Positions 1 to 8,508 of a stretch of DNA of 64,000 nt are shown here, piece after piece. The notes beneath the pieces were generated by a model that saw only the letters and a program-made list of their open reading frames with translations, made no database searches and was not told where the DNA came from. The stretch comes from an uncultured Muribaculaceae bacterium (GTDB taxonomy: Bacteria; Bacteroidota; Bacteroidia; Bacteroidales; Muribaculaceae). Both the position numbers and the translations under genes were made by a program. How positions within the stretch are numbered: position 1 is the first letter of the stretch; each line of letters opens with the position of its first letter. Location of the stretch: the NCBI GenBank assembly GCA_910587915.1, contig CAJUOB010000004.1:130543-194542 (forward strand). The letters are read 5' to 3'.

Positions 1-751
1 CAAGGAAGGTAACCACCTTCTCTTTGGTGGCACGCGGCATCTCGATATCGAGCAAATCCTGGCTCAGAGGCACCACAGCGTTGTGCACGGTAGTGACTTT
101 TGCAGGATCCACGCCATAGTGGTCGATCACAGTCTGACGGGTGAGGTTGCTGACGGTGATTATATGGTCGGCATGGGTCATGCCGTCGCGCTCGATACCG
201 TAGACGGTTGGATTGGGCTTTCCTCGCGAACGGTCGTACTCAGTAGCATGCACATGTATGACCAACGGCTTGCCGGTGACCTGCTTGGCGTGTATGCCGG
301 CAGGGTATGTAAGCCAGTCGTGGCTATGGATGATATCGAAGTCGAGTGTGCGGGCGAGCACTCCTGCCATTATGGAGTAATTGTTGATTTCCTCAAGAAG
401 ATTCGAGGGATATTTGCCTGAGAACTCTATGCAGCCGAGATCGTTGGTGCGCATATAGTTGAAGTCGGCGTAGATATGGTCGCGGAGACGGAAATACAGG
501 TCGGGGTCCATCACCTTGCCGATACGCGATTCCACATAGTCGCGGCTCACATCGCGCCATGCCACAGGCACCTGCGATGCTCCAATAATCTGGGCGAAAC
601 TGCGGTCTTCGTCGCCAAACGGTTTGGGGATAACAAATGTAATATCCATGTCGCCACATTCCCACATGCCGCGGGTGAGGCCATAGCTGGCGGTGCCGAG
701 ACCACCGAGGATATGAGGCGGAAACTCCCAACCGAACATTAATGCTTTCAT
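1..751 (-). CDS. Glycosyltransferase family 4, glycogen/starch synthase-like (3' end outside window)
   Basis: The reading frame begins at the ATG at 751 on the minus strand and runs off the left edge, so about 250 N-terminal residues are visible. The start of the protein contains WEFPPHILGGLG, the nucleotide-sugar binding N-terminus typical of GT4 and GT5 glucan synthases. Further on, HSHDWLTYPAG and HVHATEYDR are characteristic of the same fold. Such enzymes move glucose from a nucleotide sugar onto an alpha-1,4-glucan in the cytoplasm. The debranching-enzyme gene lies 25 bases upstream in the same direction, a pairing common in Bacteroidales, which supports a role in glycogen-type storage. 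Donor and acceptor cannot be fixed from a partial protein. Confidence 0.85.
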   Translation of the reverse strand, partial: MKALMFGWEFPPHILGGLGTASYGLTRGMWECGDMDITFVIPKPFGDEDRSFAQIIGASQVPVAWRDVSRDYVESRIGKVMDPDLYFRLRDHIYADFNYMRTNDLGCIEFSGKYPSNLLEEINNYSIMAGVLARTLDFDIIHSHDWLTYPAGIHAKQVTGKPLVIHVHATEYDRSRGKPNPTVYGIERDGMTHADHIITVSNLTRQTVIDHYGVDPAKVTTVHNAVVPLSQDLLDIEMPRATKEKVVTFL

Positions 752-776
752 AGTTATAATATTTTAGTCGGGTGGA

Positions 777-2723
777 TTATTGTTCGAATCGTTTTACGGT
801 GCGGTAGGCCCTGAGTACCTCAGCCACATTAGTGGCATGACTCACGGCTCCACGGCCGGTATAGGGTGGGTTTCCGTCGTAAAGCTGACTTAGAGAGCCG
901 ATACAGCCCTGAGTCATCTCATCCTCGAAGCCAATGAGCATACGGTCGATATATCCGACACCGCTCATGCCGAATACCCTGAGATAGGCATCGGCATAGA
1001 AGCCCATGAGCCACGGACGGGCAGGGCCGTTGTGCATGGCGAAATCGCGCTCTTCGGGCGAACCGACATAGCTCGGACGATAGCCATAGCTTTTGGGCGA
1101 GAGCGTGCGGAGTCCCTTCGGCGTAAGCAATTCGCGTGTCACCACATCGAGAACACCCTTGCGCTGACGACGGTCGAGAGGCGAGTAGTCGAGACCGATG
1201 GCGATGGCCATGTTGGGGCGCACGCTCGGTTCGGCATAAGTACCATCTACGTAGTCGTAGAGATAGCCGCTCTCGTTGAGGAAGGTGTCGACAAAAGGCT
1301 TCTTCATTTTTTCGGCCTGTGCAAGCCATGCCTCGTGGAATTCTCCTACACCCGGCATATCCTCGGCGAGGGATGCAGCGAACATAAGGGCGTTGTACCA
1401 CAAAGCGTTGAATTCCACCAGACGACCCGTACGACGCACCACGGGCGCACCACCTATCGTGGAATTCATCCACGACACCGGGTGGAGATGGCCGTCGGTC
1501 GAAAGCAGCCCGGTCTCACTATCGATGAACAGATTCGGATGGCCGCCTGTCAGAATATAATTCACAAGCTGGGTAACAGCGGGCATATAGAGCTCGCGTG
1601 CACGGTCCACACCTGCAATCTTGGCATATTGCTGTATGGCCCAGAGAGCCCAGAGAGGTATGTCGGGGAGTTCTATATCGTGAATCCTATCGGATTTCTC
1701 TCCGGTCTCCGCATAGTGCAACAGAGCCTTTAGCGCGGTAGCCATGATAGCCTCGTAATCGGCGCGGTGGTCGATGGAGAGGGTAAGACCCGGCAATGCC
1801 ATGAATGTATTGCGCGCAAGCACTATACCCCAGGGAAATCCCGAAATGAGGTACATAGCGTCGCCTTTGCGCACATAGAACTGCTTGGCACTGTTCTTAA
1901 GACAGTTGAAAAACGAGGTACGGGGAGTGCGGCTTGCAATCTCGGTTTCATACATCTTCTTAAGGCTACGGGGGCTCACAGGGCTCACACCGGCCGAGAA
2001 GATTATGCTCTCGCCTTTCTTGATGGGTACTTCGAAATAGCCGGGAACCCAGAGATCTTCGGTGTAGGGTACACCTCGCTCGAGATCCTTCACATATTCG
2101 ATATCTTTGTACCAGTTAGGCTGGTCGACCCATTCAGCTTTATGGCTGAATTGCATGTACAGCGTCGGGAATCCGTCGTAGAGACATGTGGCGATACCGT
2201 TGGGCACCGGTTCGATGGCCCGGTTTATAGCATCGTTCTCCACGCACAGGCTATTCACTTCGCGGAAAGCGAGGAATGGCTTGAAACGCAGTGTGGTGGC
2301 AGAGTGAGCCTCCACAAGGGTGTATCGTATAAGGATACGGTTTTCCTGACTGATAAATATTTTTTCCTTAGTAAGGATGACACCACCGACACGGTAGGTC
2401 ATGCGGGGAACGCCCTCGCAATCGAACTCACGTATATACTTGTGGCCGTTGGGGCTGTAGACACCGCCACGATAACGATGCAACCCGAGATTGAAGGGCG
2501 CACCATGCTGTATGACGGTTTCGTCGAGACTCGAAAGCATCACATGGGGCTTATCGCCCATGCTTTCGATAGGAATCACCAGAAGGCCATGCTGTTTGCG
2601 GGTGTTGCAGCCCGTCAGCGTGGTGCAGTGGTAGGCTCCGGCCTGATTCGTGCGGAGCATTTCCTTCGGCAGCGACTGGTCCAAGTTTATGAGTAGATTC
2701 TTATCAAATTTAAGATAACTCAT
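777..2723 (-). CDS. Glycogen debranching enzyme (amylo-alpha-1,6-glucosidase, GH133)
   Basis: A 648-residue cytoplasmic protein with no signal peptide. The N-terminal half (roughly 1-280) is a beta-rich GDE_N-type domain with LTGCNTRKQHGLLV near residue 40. The C-terminal half is an (alpha/alpha)6 barrel with GFPWGIVLARNTFMALPGLTL, ALWAIQQYA, SWMNSTIGGAPVVRRTGR and FNALWYNAL, the pattern of the bacterial amylo-alpha-1,6-glucosidase family. It would hydrolyse alpha-1,6 branch points of glycogen-like glucan. Length is normal for the Bacteroides form. It lies just upstream of the GT4 gene on the same strand and the two are probably cotranscribed. Confidence 0.9.
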   Translation of the reverse strand: MSYLKFDKNLLINLDQSLPKEMLRTNQAGAYHCTTLTGCNTRKQHGLLVIPIESMGDKPHVMLSSLDETVIQHGAPFNLGLHRYRGGVYSPNGHKYIREFDCEGVPRMTYRVGGVILTKEKIFISQENRILIRYTLVEAHSATTLRFKPFLAFREVNSLCVENDAINRAIEPVPNGIATCLYDGFPTLYMQFSHKAEWVDQPNWYKDIEYVKDLERGVPYTEDLWVPGYFEVPIKKGESIIFSAGVSPVSPRSLKKMYETEIASRTPRTSFFNCLKNSAKQFYVRKGDAMYLISGFPWGIVLARNTFMALPGLTLSIDHRADYEAIMATALKALLHYAETGEKSDRIHDIELPDIPLWALWAIQQYAKIAGVDRARELYMPAVTQLVNYILTGGHPNLFIDSETGLLSTDGHLHPVSWMNSTIGGAPVVRRTGRLVEFNALWYNALMFAASLAEDMPGVGEFHEAWLAQAEKMKKPFVDTFLNESGYLYDYVDGTYAEPSVRPNMAIAIGLDYSPLDRRQRKGVLDVVTRELLTPKGLRTLSPKSYGYRPSYVGSPEERDFAMHNGPARPWLMGFYADAYLRVFGMSGVGYIDRMLIGFEDEMTQGCIGSLSQLYDGNPPYTGRGAVSHATNVAEVLRAYRTVKRFEQ

Positions 2724-2844
2724 ATTGGTTTTAGATGGTTAGGTATATTTTTTTGTGTTTTATCGTAGTTTTTTATGGCCTTGAGAGAGGTTGACATATG
2801 GTATCAACGGCGAATATACGCTTTTTTTCGTGCCTCAACAAAGA

Positions 2845-2878
2845 TTATGCGGCATTTTTATCAAAACATGCCGCATAA
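2845..2878 (-). terminator. Hairpin downstream of the aminotransferase gene
   Basis: Perfect 11-base inverted repeat TTATGCGGCAT / ATGCCGCATAA with a 12-base loop, nine bases beyond the aminotransferase stop on the minus strand. No clean U-run follows, so it may be a Rho-type end or an RNA-protecting hairpin. Confidence 0.6.
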
Positions 2879-2886
2879 CATCTATT

Positions 2887-4089
2887 TCAAGCCATTTTTC
2901 TCCCAGGATATGCCTTCAAGGCCTCTTCGAGGACGGTCAAAGCATGGTCGAGCTCGCTTTTTTCAAGCACATAGGCCATACGCACCTCATCGATCCCACG
3001 ACCGGGTGTGGTGTAGAAACCCGAGGCTGGTGCCATGAATACCGTCGCTCCCTCATACTCGAACTCCTCGAGGCACCACCGGCAGAAGCGGTCGGCGTCG
3101 TCGACGGGCAGACGCACCACAGTGTAGAACGCACCCATAGGAATTGGCGTGTAGCAGCCGGGGATCTTGTTGATGCGGTCGACAAGGAATTTTCGACGCT
3201 CCACATATTCATTATAGGTGGCAAGCATATACTCCGGCGATGCATCAATCGATGCCTCGGCCACAATCTGACCGATAAGGGGCGGACTCAGACGGGCCTG
3301 ACAAAACTTCATGACATTTGCCTTAAGTTCCTTGTGCTTGGTGATAAGCGCCCCGATACGGATGCCGCACTCGTTATACCGCTTCGACACCGAGTCGATG
3401 AGCACCACTTTGTCCTCGATACCGGGCAGATGGAATGCCGAGATGTATGGGGCACCCGTGTAGCAAAATTCGCGATATACCTCGTCGGAAAACAGGAAAA
3501 GATCGTATTTCAGCACCAGGTCGCGAATCTGCAGCATCTCCTTCATAGTGTAGAGATAGCCCGTGGGGTTGTTGGGATTACATATGAGTATACCCTTGGT
3601 GCGGGGTGTGATGAGCTTCTCGAATTCCTCGACCGGAGGCAGCTCGAAACCATTGTCGATGCTCGATGGCACCGTCACAATTTTGGCGCCCGCCGAGATT
3701 GCAAAAGCCATATAGTTGGCATATGCGGGTTCCGGCACTATTATTTCGTCGCCGGGGTCAAGACACGCCATGAAAGCGAAGAGTACAGCCTCCGACCCAC
3801 CACAGGTGACGATGATGTCGTCGGTATCGACATCTATATTGAAGCGCTTGTAGTACTGCCGTAGCTTCTGGCGCAACGAGAGCAAACCGGCCGAGGGGCT
3901 ATACTCGAGCACCTTGCGGTCGATATTCTTCAAAGCTTCGAAAGCTTCGGGAGGTGTCGGCACATCGGGCTGTCCGATGTTGAGACGATATAACTTGAGT
4001 CCGCGGGCCACGGCCTTATCGGCAAGCGGCACTAAGCGGCGTATGGGAGACGCGGGCATTTCACAGCCACGCTTGGATACGTTTGGCAT
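2887..4089 (-). CDS. Pyridoxal phosphate-dependent aminotransferase, class I/II
   Basis: 400 residues, the usual size of fold-type I aspartate/aromatic aminotransferases. The PLP-binding lysine is in DSVSKRYNECGIRIG. Other family signatures are LYRLNIGQPDVPTPPEAF near the N-terminus, the NPNNPTG motif and FSDEVYREFCY. It moves amino groups between an amino acid and a 2-oxo acid in the cytoplasm; the protein looks like the Bacteroides group usually labelled aspartate aminotransferase, but substrate cannot be read from sequence alone. It lies downstream of asnS, separated by a strong terminator, so it probably has its own promoter, which I could not identify. Confidence 0.88.
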   Translation of the reverse strand: MPNVSKRGCEMPASPIRRLVPLADKAVARGLKLYRLNIGQPDVPTPPEAFEALKNIDRKVLEYSPSAGLLSLRQKLRQYYKRFNIDVDTDDIIVTCGGSEAVLFAFMACLDPGDEIIVPEPAYANYMAFAISAGAKIVTVPSSIDNGFELPPVEEFEKLITPRTKGILICNPNNPTGYLYTMKEMLQIRDLVLKYDLFLFSDEVYREFCYTGAPYISAFHLPGIEDKVVLIDSVSKRYNECGIRIGALITKHKELKANVMKFCQARLSPPLIGQIVAEASIDASPEYMLATYNEYVERRKFLVDRINKIPGCYTPIPMGAFYTVVRLPVDDADRFCRWCLEEFEYEGATVFMAPASGFYTTPGRGIDEVRMAYVLEKSELDHALTVLEEALKAYPGRKMA

Positions 4090-4104
4090 GAGAGATTTTT
4101 TTCA

Positions 4105-4149
4105 AAATAAAAAATTGGCCATTACAGCTATAAAGCCATAATGGCCAAT
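4105..4149 (-). terminator. Intrinsic terminator of asnS
   Basis: Perfect 11-base stem ATTGGCCATTA / TAATGGCCAAT (4114-4149) followed on the minus strand by a T-rich run. It lies 16 bases beyond the asnS stop. Confidence 0.85.
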
Positions 4150-4164
4150 GATTATAAAAAGTTC

Positions 4165-5553
4165 TTAGAACTCTGCATTTCCCGGTGTGCGGGGGAAGGC
4201 AATGACGTCGCGGATATTTGTCATGCCGGTGACAAAGAGCACCAGACGCTCAAATCCGAGACCGAAACCGCTGTGAGGCACAGTGCCGTAGCGGCGGGTA
4301 TCGAGATACCACCACATGTCTTTCATCGGTATGTTGAGTTCTTCGATGCGTGTGAGCAGCTTGTCGTAGTCGGCCTCGCGCTCGGAACCGCCGATAATCT
4401 CGCCGATTTTCGGGAAAAGGACGTCCATGGCGCGGACAGTCTTGCCGTCCTCGTTCTGCTTCATGTAGAAAGCCTTGATTTCCTTAGGATAGTCGGTGAG
4501 TATGACAGGTTTCTTGAAGTGCTCTTCCACGAGGTAGCGCTCGTGCTCGCTCTGCAGATCGGTACCCCAGTCGACAGGGAACTCGAATTTGCGGCCCGAA
4601 GCCTTGAGGATTTCCACACCTTCGGTATATGTGAGACGCACGAAGTCGTTGTGAAGCACGAACTCAAGACGCTCTATCAGCTCCTTGTCGAAATGCTCGG
4701 CCAGGAACTCGATATCGGCGCGGCAGTGCTCAAGGGCATAACCGATGCAATACTTCACGAATTCCTCTGCAAGGTCCATGTTGTCGGTTATATCATAGAA
4801 CGCCATTTCGGGCTCAATCATCCAGAACTCCGACAGGTGGCGCGGAGTATTGCTGTTCTCCGCACGGAAAGTAGGACCGAAAGTGTAGATAGCTCCAAGC
4901 GATGTAGCTCCAAGCTCGCCTTCAAGCTGACCGCTCACAGTGAGAGCAGTAGGCTTTCCGAAGAAATCCTTTGAGTAATCGACCTTTCCGTCTTCTGTCT
5001 TAGGAAGTTTGTCGAGAGGAAGAGTGGTTACCTGGAACATGGCTCCGGCACCTTCGCAGTCGCTGGCTGTGATGAGCGGTGTGTGGAGATAGAAGAAGCC
5101 CTTTTCGTTGAAGAACTTATGGATGGCGAAAGCAAGGGCGCTACGTACTCGCAGAATGGCGCCGAATGTAGCAGTACGGGGACGCAGATGCGCTTTCTCG
5201 CGAAGGAATTCGAGAGTGTGGCCTTTCTTCTGCAGGGGGTATGTCTCGGGGTCGGCAGTGCCGTATACCTCGAGAGTATCGGCCTGCACTTCCACGCTCT
5301 GGCCTTTACCCATACTCTCCACCAATGTACCCTCCACGTGAATGGACGAACCGGTAGTGACCGGCTTGAGCTGGTCTTCGGTGAATTTTGTCAGATCAAA
5401 TACAATCTGCAGATTTGCCACCGTCGAACCGTCGTTGAGAGCCACGAACTGCACATGCTTGTTGCCTCGGCGGGTGCGCACCCAGCCTTTCACGCTCACA
5501 CGCGTGCCAACGAGCGCCGGGTCGAAAATGTCGGAAATCTTGGTTCTTTTCAT
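4165..5553 (-). CDS. asnS: Asparaginyl-tRNA synthetase
   Basis: 462 residues, full length for a class IIb synthetase. An N-terminal OB-fold anticodon-binding domain (about 1-110, VKGWVRTRRGNKHVQF) precedes the catalytic core. Motif 2 is at FRAENSNTPRHLSEFWMIEP, and motif 3 at GFGLGFERLVLFVTGM, followed by NIRDVIAFPRTPGNAEF at the C-terminus. PRTPGNAEF with an Asn-type pocket, rather than the AspRS ending, separates it from AspRS. It charges tRNA-Asn with asparagine using ATP in the cytoplasm. It follows the pseudouridine synthase gene in the same direction with 67 bases between, which hold a stable hairpin close to the start codon. Confidence 0.95.
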   Translation of the reverse strand: MKRTKISDIFDPALVGTRVSVKGWVRTRRGNKHVQFVALNDGSTVANLQIVFDLTKFTEDQLKPVTTGSSIHVEGTLVESMGKGQSVEVQADTLEVYGTADPETYPLQKKGHTLEFLREKAHLRPRTATFGAILRVRSALAFAIHKFFNEKGFFYLHTPLITASDCEGAGAMFQVTTLPLDKLPKTEDGKVDYSKDFFGKPTALTVSGQLEGELGATSLGAIYTFGPTFRAENSNTPRHLSEFWMIEPEMAFYDITDNMDLAEEFVKYCIGYALEHCRADIEFLAEHFDKELIERLEFVLHNDFVRLTYTEGVEILKASGRKFEFPVDWGTDLQSEHERYLVEEHFKKPVILTDYPKEIKAFYMKQNEDGKTVRAMDVLFPKIGEIIGGSEREADYDKLLTRIEELNIPMKDMWWYLDTRRYGTVPHSGFGLGFERLVLFVTGMTNIRDVIAFPRTPGNAEF

Positions 5554-5561
5554 ATTGATAT

Positions 5562-5589
5562 CCCTGAAGCCCTCGCAGGGCTTTCAGGG
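5562..5589. repeat. Long three-base-loop hairpin in the asnS leader
   Basis: CCCTGAAGCCCT and AGGGCTTTCAGGG pair through 12 bases with one bulged T around the loop CGC. It starts 9 bases upstream of the asnS ATG and 31 bases after the rluB stop. No U-run follows, so it is not an obvious terminator. Its compact loop resembles the other palindromes listed for this window. Confidence 0.75.
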
Positions 5590-5620
5590 GTTTATAGTTA
5601 TTTATTAATCTTATTGAATA

Positions 5621-7009
5621 TTACTCGAACGAACCCATCTTCAGATAGTTCACTTCCTCCTGAGTGAGGTAGCGCCAACGTCCGCGGGGAAGGTTCTTCT
5701 TGGTAAGACCGGCGAAGTATACGCGGTCGAGCTTTGTCACATGATAGCCGAGGCTTTCGAAAATACGACGGACAATGCGGTTGCGGCCCGAGTGAATCTC
5801 GATGCCCGCCTGATTGCGGTCGGTTTCGGTGGCGTAGCTTATGGCATCGGCGTGGATAGGACCATCCTCAAGCTCAATACCGTCGGCGATACGCTGCATA
5901 TCGTCCTCGGAGATATCGCGGTCGCACCATACGTGGTATATTTTTTTCTTGACAAACTTCGGATGCGTGAGCTTGGATGCAAGATCGCCGTCGTTGGTGA
6001 GAAGGAGCACGCCGGTGGTGTTGCGGTCGAGACGGCCGACAGGATAGATGCGTTCGTTGCAAGCACCTTTCACAAGATCCATCACAGTGAGACGTCCGTT
6101 GGGGTCGTCGCTTGTGGTGACGCAATCCTTAGGCTTGTTGAGCAGGATGTAGCATTTACGCTCCATGGTCACTACCTTTTCATCGTATTCCACTACATCG
6201 CTGTGGGAAATCTTGGTGCCGAGTTCTGTCACGACCTGGCCGTTGACTTTCACCAGACCCTGCTGGATGAATTCGTCGGCCTCACGACGCGAGCATATGC
6301 CGGCATTGCTCATATATTTGTTGAGACGTATCTGTTCGTTGGGATCGGGTATCGGCATTTCGTATTCTACCGGCTTGGGACGCGGAGTGAAACTCTTGCC
6401 ACGAGCGGGGAACGCACCGCCCTGCTGACGCTGCTGGTATCCGCCTTGGCGCTGCTGATAGCCACCCTGCTGACGCTGTTGGTAGCCGCCCTGACGCTGC
6501 TGATAGCCACCCTGCTGGCGCTGTTGGTATCCACCCTGTTGGCGCTGCTGATAGCCGCCCTGCTGACGCTGTTGATAGCCACCCTGGCGCTGCTGATAGC
6601 TGCCCTGCTGACGGGGCTGATAACCGCCCTGACGCTGTTGGTAGCCGCCCTGCTGACGGGGCTGATAGGGACGGGGCTGATATGCCGGACGCTCCTCGCC
6701 TTCTGCCGAGTGGCCTTCGGGCTTTTCATAGTCGGGGCGCTGTGTGCGAGGTTGGTATGGACGCTGCTGGTAGCCACCTTGACGCTGCTGATAGCCGCCG
6801 TTGTTATAATTGTTTCTGTGCTGATAGCCGTTGTTATAACCGCCCTGCTGACGGGGCTGATAAGGACGTTTGGGACGGTACTCTCCGTCTTCGGAACTTT
6901 CGGGACGCTGATAGCGCGGACGCTCTTCCGAAGCCTGACCTTCCGGCATACGATAAGCTTGCCCTATGCGAGGGCGTTTGGGTTTCTTCTCATTCGAATT
7001 CGATTCCAT
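5621..7009 (-). CDS. RluB-family 23S rRNA pseudouridine synthase with long QQRQGGY-repeat N-terminus
   Basis: The 462-residue protein has two parts. Residues about 1-215 are disordered and built from tandem GGYQQRQ/GGYQPRQ units, with Arg, Pro and Tyr in excess. Residues about 225-462 are a complete RluB/RsuA-type enzyme: S4 RNA-binding domain (RLNKYMSNAGICSRREADEF), then the catalytic segment YPVGRLDRNTTGVLLL with the essential Asp in GRLDRNTTG. It converts uridine to pseudouridine in rRNA. Basic Gly/Gln/Arg tails are known in Bacteroidetes RluB proteins; here the tail may help RNA binding or phase separation (inference). A promoter about 145 bases upstream gives a long leader. Confidence 0.9.
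   Translation of the reverse strand: MESNSNEKKPKRPRIGQAYRMPEGQASEERPRYQRPESSEDGEYRPKRPYQPRQQGGYNNGYQHRNNYNNGGYQQRQGGYQQRPYQPRTQRPDYEKPEGHSAEGEERPAYQPRPYQPRQQGGYQQRQGGYQPRQQGSYQQRQGGYQQRQQGGYQQRQQGGYQQRQQGGYQQRQGGYQQRQQGGYQQRQGGYQQRQQGGAFPARGKSFTPRPKPVEYEMPIPDPNEQIRLNKYMSNAGICSRREADEFIQQGLVKVNGQVVTELGTKISHSDVVEYDEKVVTMERKCYILLNKPKDCVTTSDDPNGRLTVMDLVKGACNERIYPVGRLDRNTTGVLLLTNDGDLASKLTHPKFVKKKIYHVWCDRDISEDDMQRIADGIELEDGPIHADAISYATETDRNQAGIEIHSGRNRIVRRIFESLGYHVTKLDRVYFAGLTKKNLPRGRWRYLTQEEVNYLKMGSFE
6412..6690 (-). repeat. Minisatellite coding for GGYQQRQ repeats
   Basis: Tandem near-identical 21- and 24-base units on the minus strand, reading GGYQQRQ or GGYQQRQQ. Units share codons as well as amino acids, which points to recent expansion. 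A shorter cluster is at about 6770-6860. Confidence 0.85.
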
Positions 7010-7152
7010 AATAGTGTCTTATTTTAGCCTTACCTCTCGGTAAAAATTACAGAGTAGATTTTTGTTTTTGAAAGTACTTTCTAATTAATTAAAAGATAAC
7101 TTGAACTTACGTTGAAAAACGTGGATAGACTGTTTTCAATTGATTAGACGCG

Positions 7153-7183
7153 CAAAAGTACATAAAAGTTTCCACAAAGCAAA
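7153..7183 (-). promoter_or_regulatory. Bacteroidetes-type promoter for rluB-asnS
   Basis: On the minus strand TTTG (7183-7180), 19 bases, then TACTTTTG (7160-7153). This matches the TTTG-N19-TAnnTTTG consensus. The transcript would carry a leader of about 140 bases, A/T-rich, before the rluB ATG. Confidence 0.7.
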
Positions 7184-7260
7184 AAAATAGCATGATTTTT
7201 CCGGCGCGGAATTGTCAACTAAAAAACGTTAAAAAGATTCCACCATGATTCCGAAATTGC

Positions 7261-7268
7261 TATCTTTG
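7261..7268 (+). promoter_or_regulatory. -7 promoter element TATCTTTG
   Basis: A perfect TAnnTTTG element 22 bases before the ATG at 7290. It lies inside the longer reading frame that opens at 7245, so translation most likely starts at 7290. No clear TTTG lies at the -33 position. Confidence 0.6.
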
Positions 7269-7289
7269 TCAATTGTAATTGCTCAGTCT

Positions 7290-7772
7290 ATGTCAGCTCT
7301 CACCATAACAGCTATAGTGCTCTGCGCCCTCGGGGTGGCAGCTTCTTTCTCGACCCGCCTGCCGGCCGTGCTCGCTTCTTATGCCGGTCTGCTGTGCGCA
7401 CATTTCGCAGGAGCGGTCTACGTCGATGGCAGCGTGCTGGTGTTCTGGGCCGTCGCAACAGTGCTTGTGCTCGGCATCGGATATTTCAACGCCGGGCGTG
7501 TGGCTCTGATGCGGCCGGGCAATTCATATATTCTCACGGCAGCGATAGCAGGCACGTTGCTCGGATTCCTGGTAGCACCCACGGCAGCCGCCCTCATCGG
7601 AGGCAGCGCAATTGGAGCCGTGCTTGGTGCCATAGCGTTCCGTAGCACACCTCGCGGACCGCGCGCCCTGCCTCTCTTCTCGCCCGTTTTCATCAACTTC
7701 ATGTGTGCCTCGGGCCTCCGTGCTGTAGTGGCATGCTCAATATGCGGCATCACTGTCGCCTCCCTAATATGA
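7290..7772 (+). CDS. Small integral membrane protein, DUF456-like
   Basis: 160 residues from the ATG at 7290; an in-frame ATG at 7245 lies upstream of the promoter element and was not used. The protein is almost wholly hydrophobic with four to five predicted membrane segments. A Gly/Ala-rich stretch, APTAAALIGGSAIGAVLGAI, resembles the glycine-rich repeats of DUF456 proteins, but the match is by eye only. Function unknown. Its stop overlaps the next start as ATGA at 7769-7772, so it is translationally coupled to the DUF4919 gene. Confidence 0.65.
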   Translation: MSALTITAIVLCALGVAASFSTRLPAVLASYAGLLCAHFAGAVYVDGSVLVFWAVATVLVLGIGYFNAGRVALMRPGNSYILTAAIAGTLLGFLVAPTAAALIGGSAIGAVLGAIAFRSTPRGPRALPLFSPVFINFMCASGLRAVVACSICGITVASLI

Positions 7773-8500
7773 ATCTACGATCTGTCATAACCGCTTTTGC
7801 CCTGACCGCTGCTGTTGCTTCGTTTGCAAAGACGAATGTTCGTGCAGAGCTCGGCCGCCCCGATCTCGACGCTATCGCGCGGGAGACGACCGACGAAAAT
7901 TCAAAATACTACTACCCTCGCCTACTCAAGGAGTTCATGGCAAACGATACGACCATGACCTCCGATGAGTTCCAATATTTTTACTACGGCACATTCTTTC
8001 AGGAAGACTATGATCCCTACCGCGAGGCCCCAAACCCCACTCTCCGGCAGGAATTACAGCCTATCTACGAAAAGACGAAGCGCACACGCGCCGACCGCGC
8101 CAAGATGCTCGACTATGCCCTGCAGGTGATCGACGATAATCCTGTGGATCTGCGGCAACTCACCAACAGAATATATGTATACGAGCAGAACGGCAAATTC
8201 GACCTCGCCAAAATATGGCAGTATAAGCTAAACCATCTGCTTCTGGTAATAGCGGCCTCGGGCAAAGGATCCGACCCGGAAAACGCATTCATCGTGGTGT
8301 ACCCGCAGCATGAATACGACTTCCTGAATCTCTCAGGCCAGACCGCTCGCAGCCAGCGCTTCGAGCCGCCCCACTTCGACTACATAGAGGTCGACAAGAA
8401 TGCAAAGACCAACAACGAAGGCTATTACTTCGACATAGCCGAAATGCTTCGCCAATATTTCATAAAGCATCCGTCGGAACTCGATTCCGCCACTCACTGA
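7769..8500 (+). CDS. DUF4919 family exported protein
   Basis: 243 residues from the ATG that overlaps the previous stop. Residues 1-20 form a signal peptide (hydrophobic ALTAAVASFA). The mature part has RPDLDAIARETTDENSKYYY, LLKEFMANDTTMTSDEFQYF and YYGTFFQEDYDPYREAPNP, the hallmark of the Bacteroidetes DUF4919 family. No catalytic residues are known for that family. Probably periplasmic. It lies in a cluster with a membrane protein and an ArnT-like glycosyltransferase, but no functional link is proven. Confidence 0.8.
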   Translation: MNLRSVITAFALTAAVASFAKTNVRAELGRPDLDAIARETTDENSKYYYPRLLKEFMANDTTMTSDEFQYFYYGTFFQEDYDPYREAPNPTLRQELQPIYEKTKRTRADRAKMLDYALQVIDDNPVDLRQLTNRIYVYEQNGKFDLAKIWQYKLNHLLLVIAASGKGSDPENAFIVVYPQHEYDFLNLSGQTARSQRFEPPHFDYIEVDKNAKTNNEGYYFDIAEMLRQYFIKHPSELDSATH

Positions 8501-8508
8501 CCGCCACA

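Noticed and set aside
1032..1733. Long open frame opposite the debranching-enzyme gene
   Set aside because: It lies fully antisense to a well-matched GH133 gene and has no recognisable domain; G+C-rich genes give such shadows.
5562..5589. T-box or amino-acid riboswitch for asnS
   Set aside because: Only one short hairpin; no T-box sequence, specifier loop or antiterminator is visible.
5741..7027. 428-residue Leu/Ala-rich frame opposite rluB
   Set aside because: The apparent membrane protein is the complement of the QQRQGGY repeats; the minus-strand enzyme has clear catalytic motifs.
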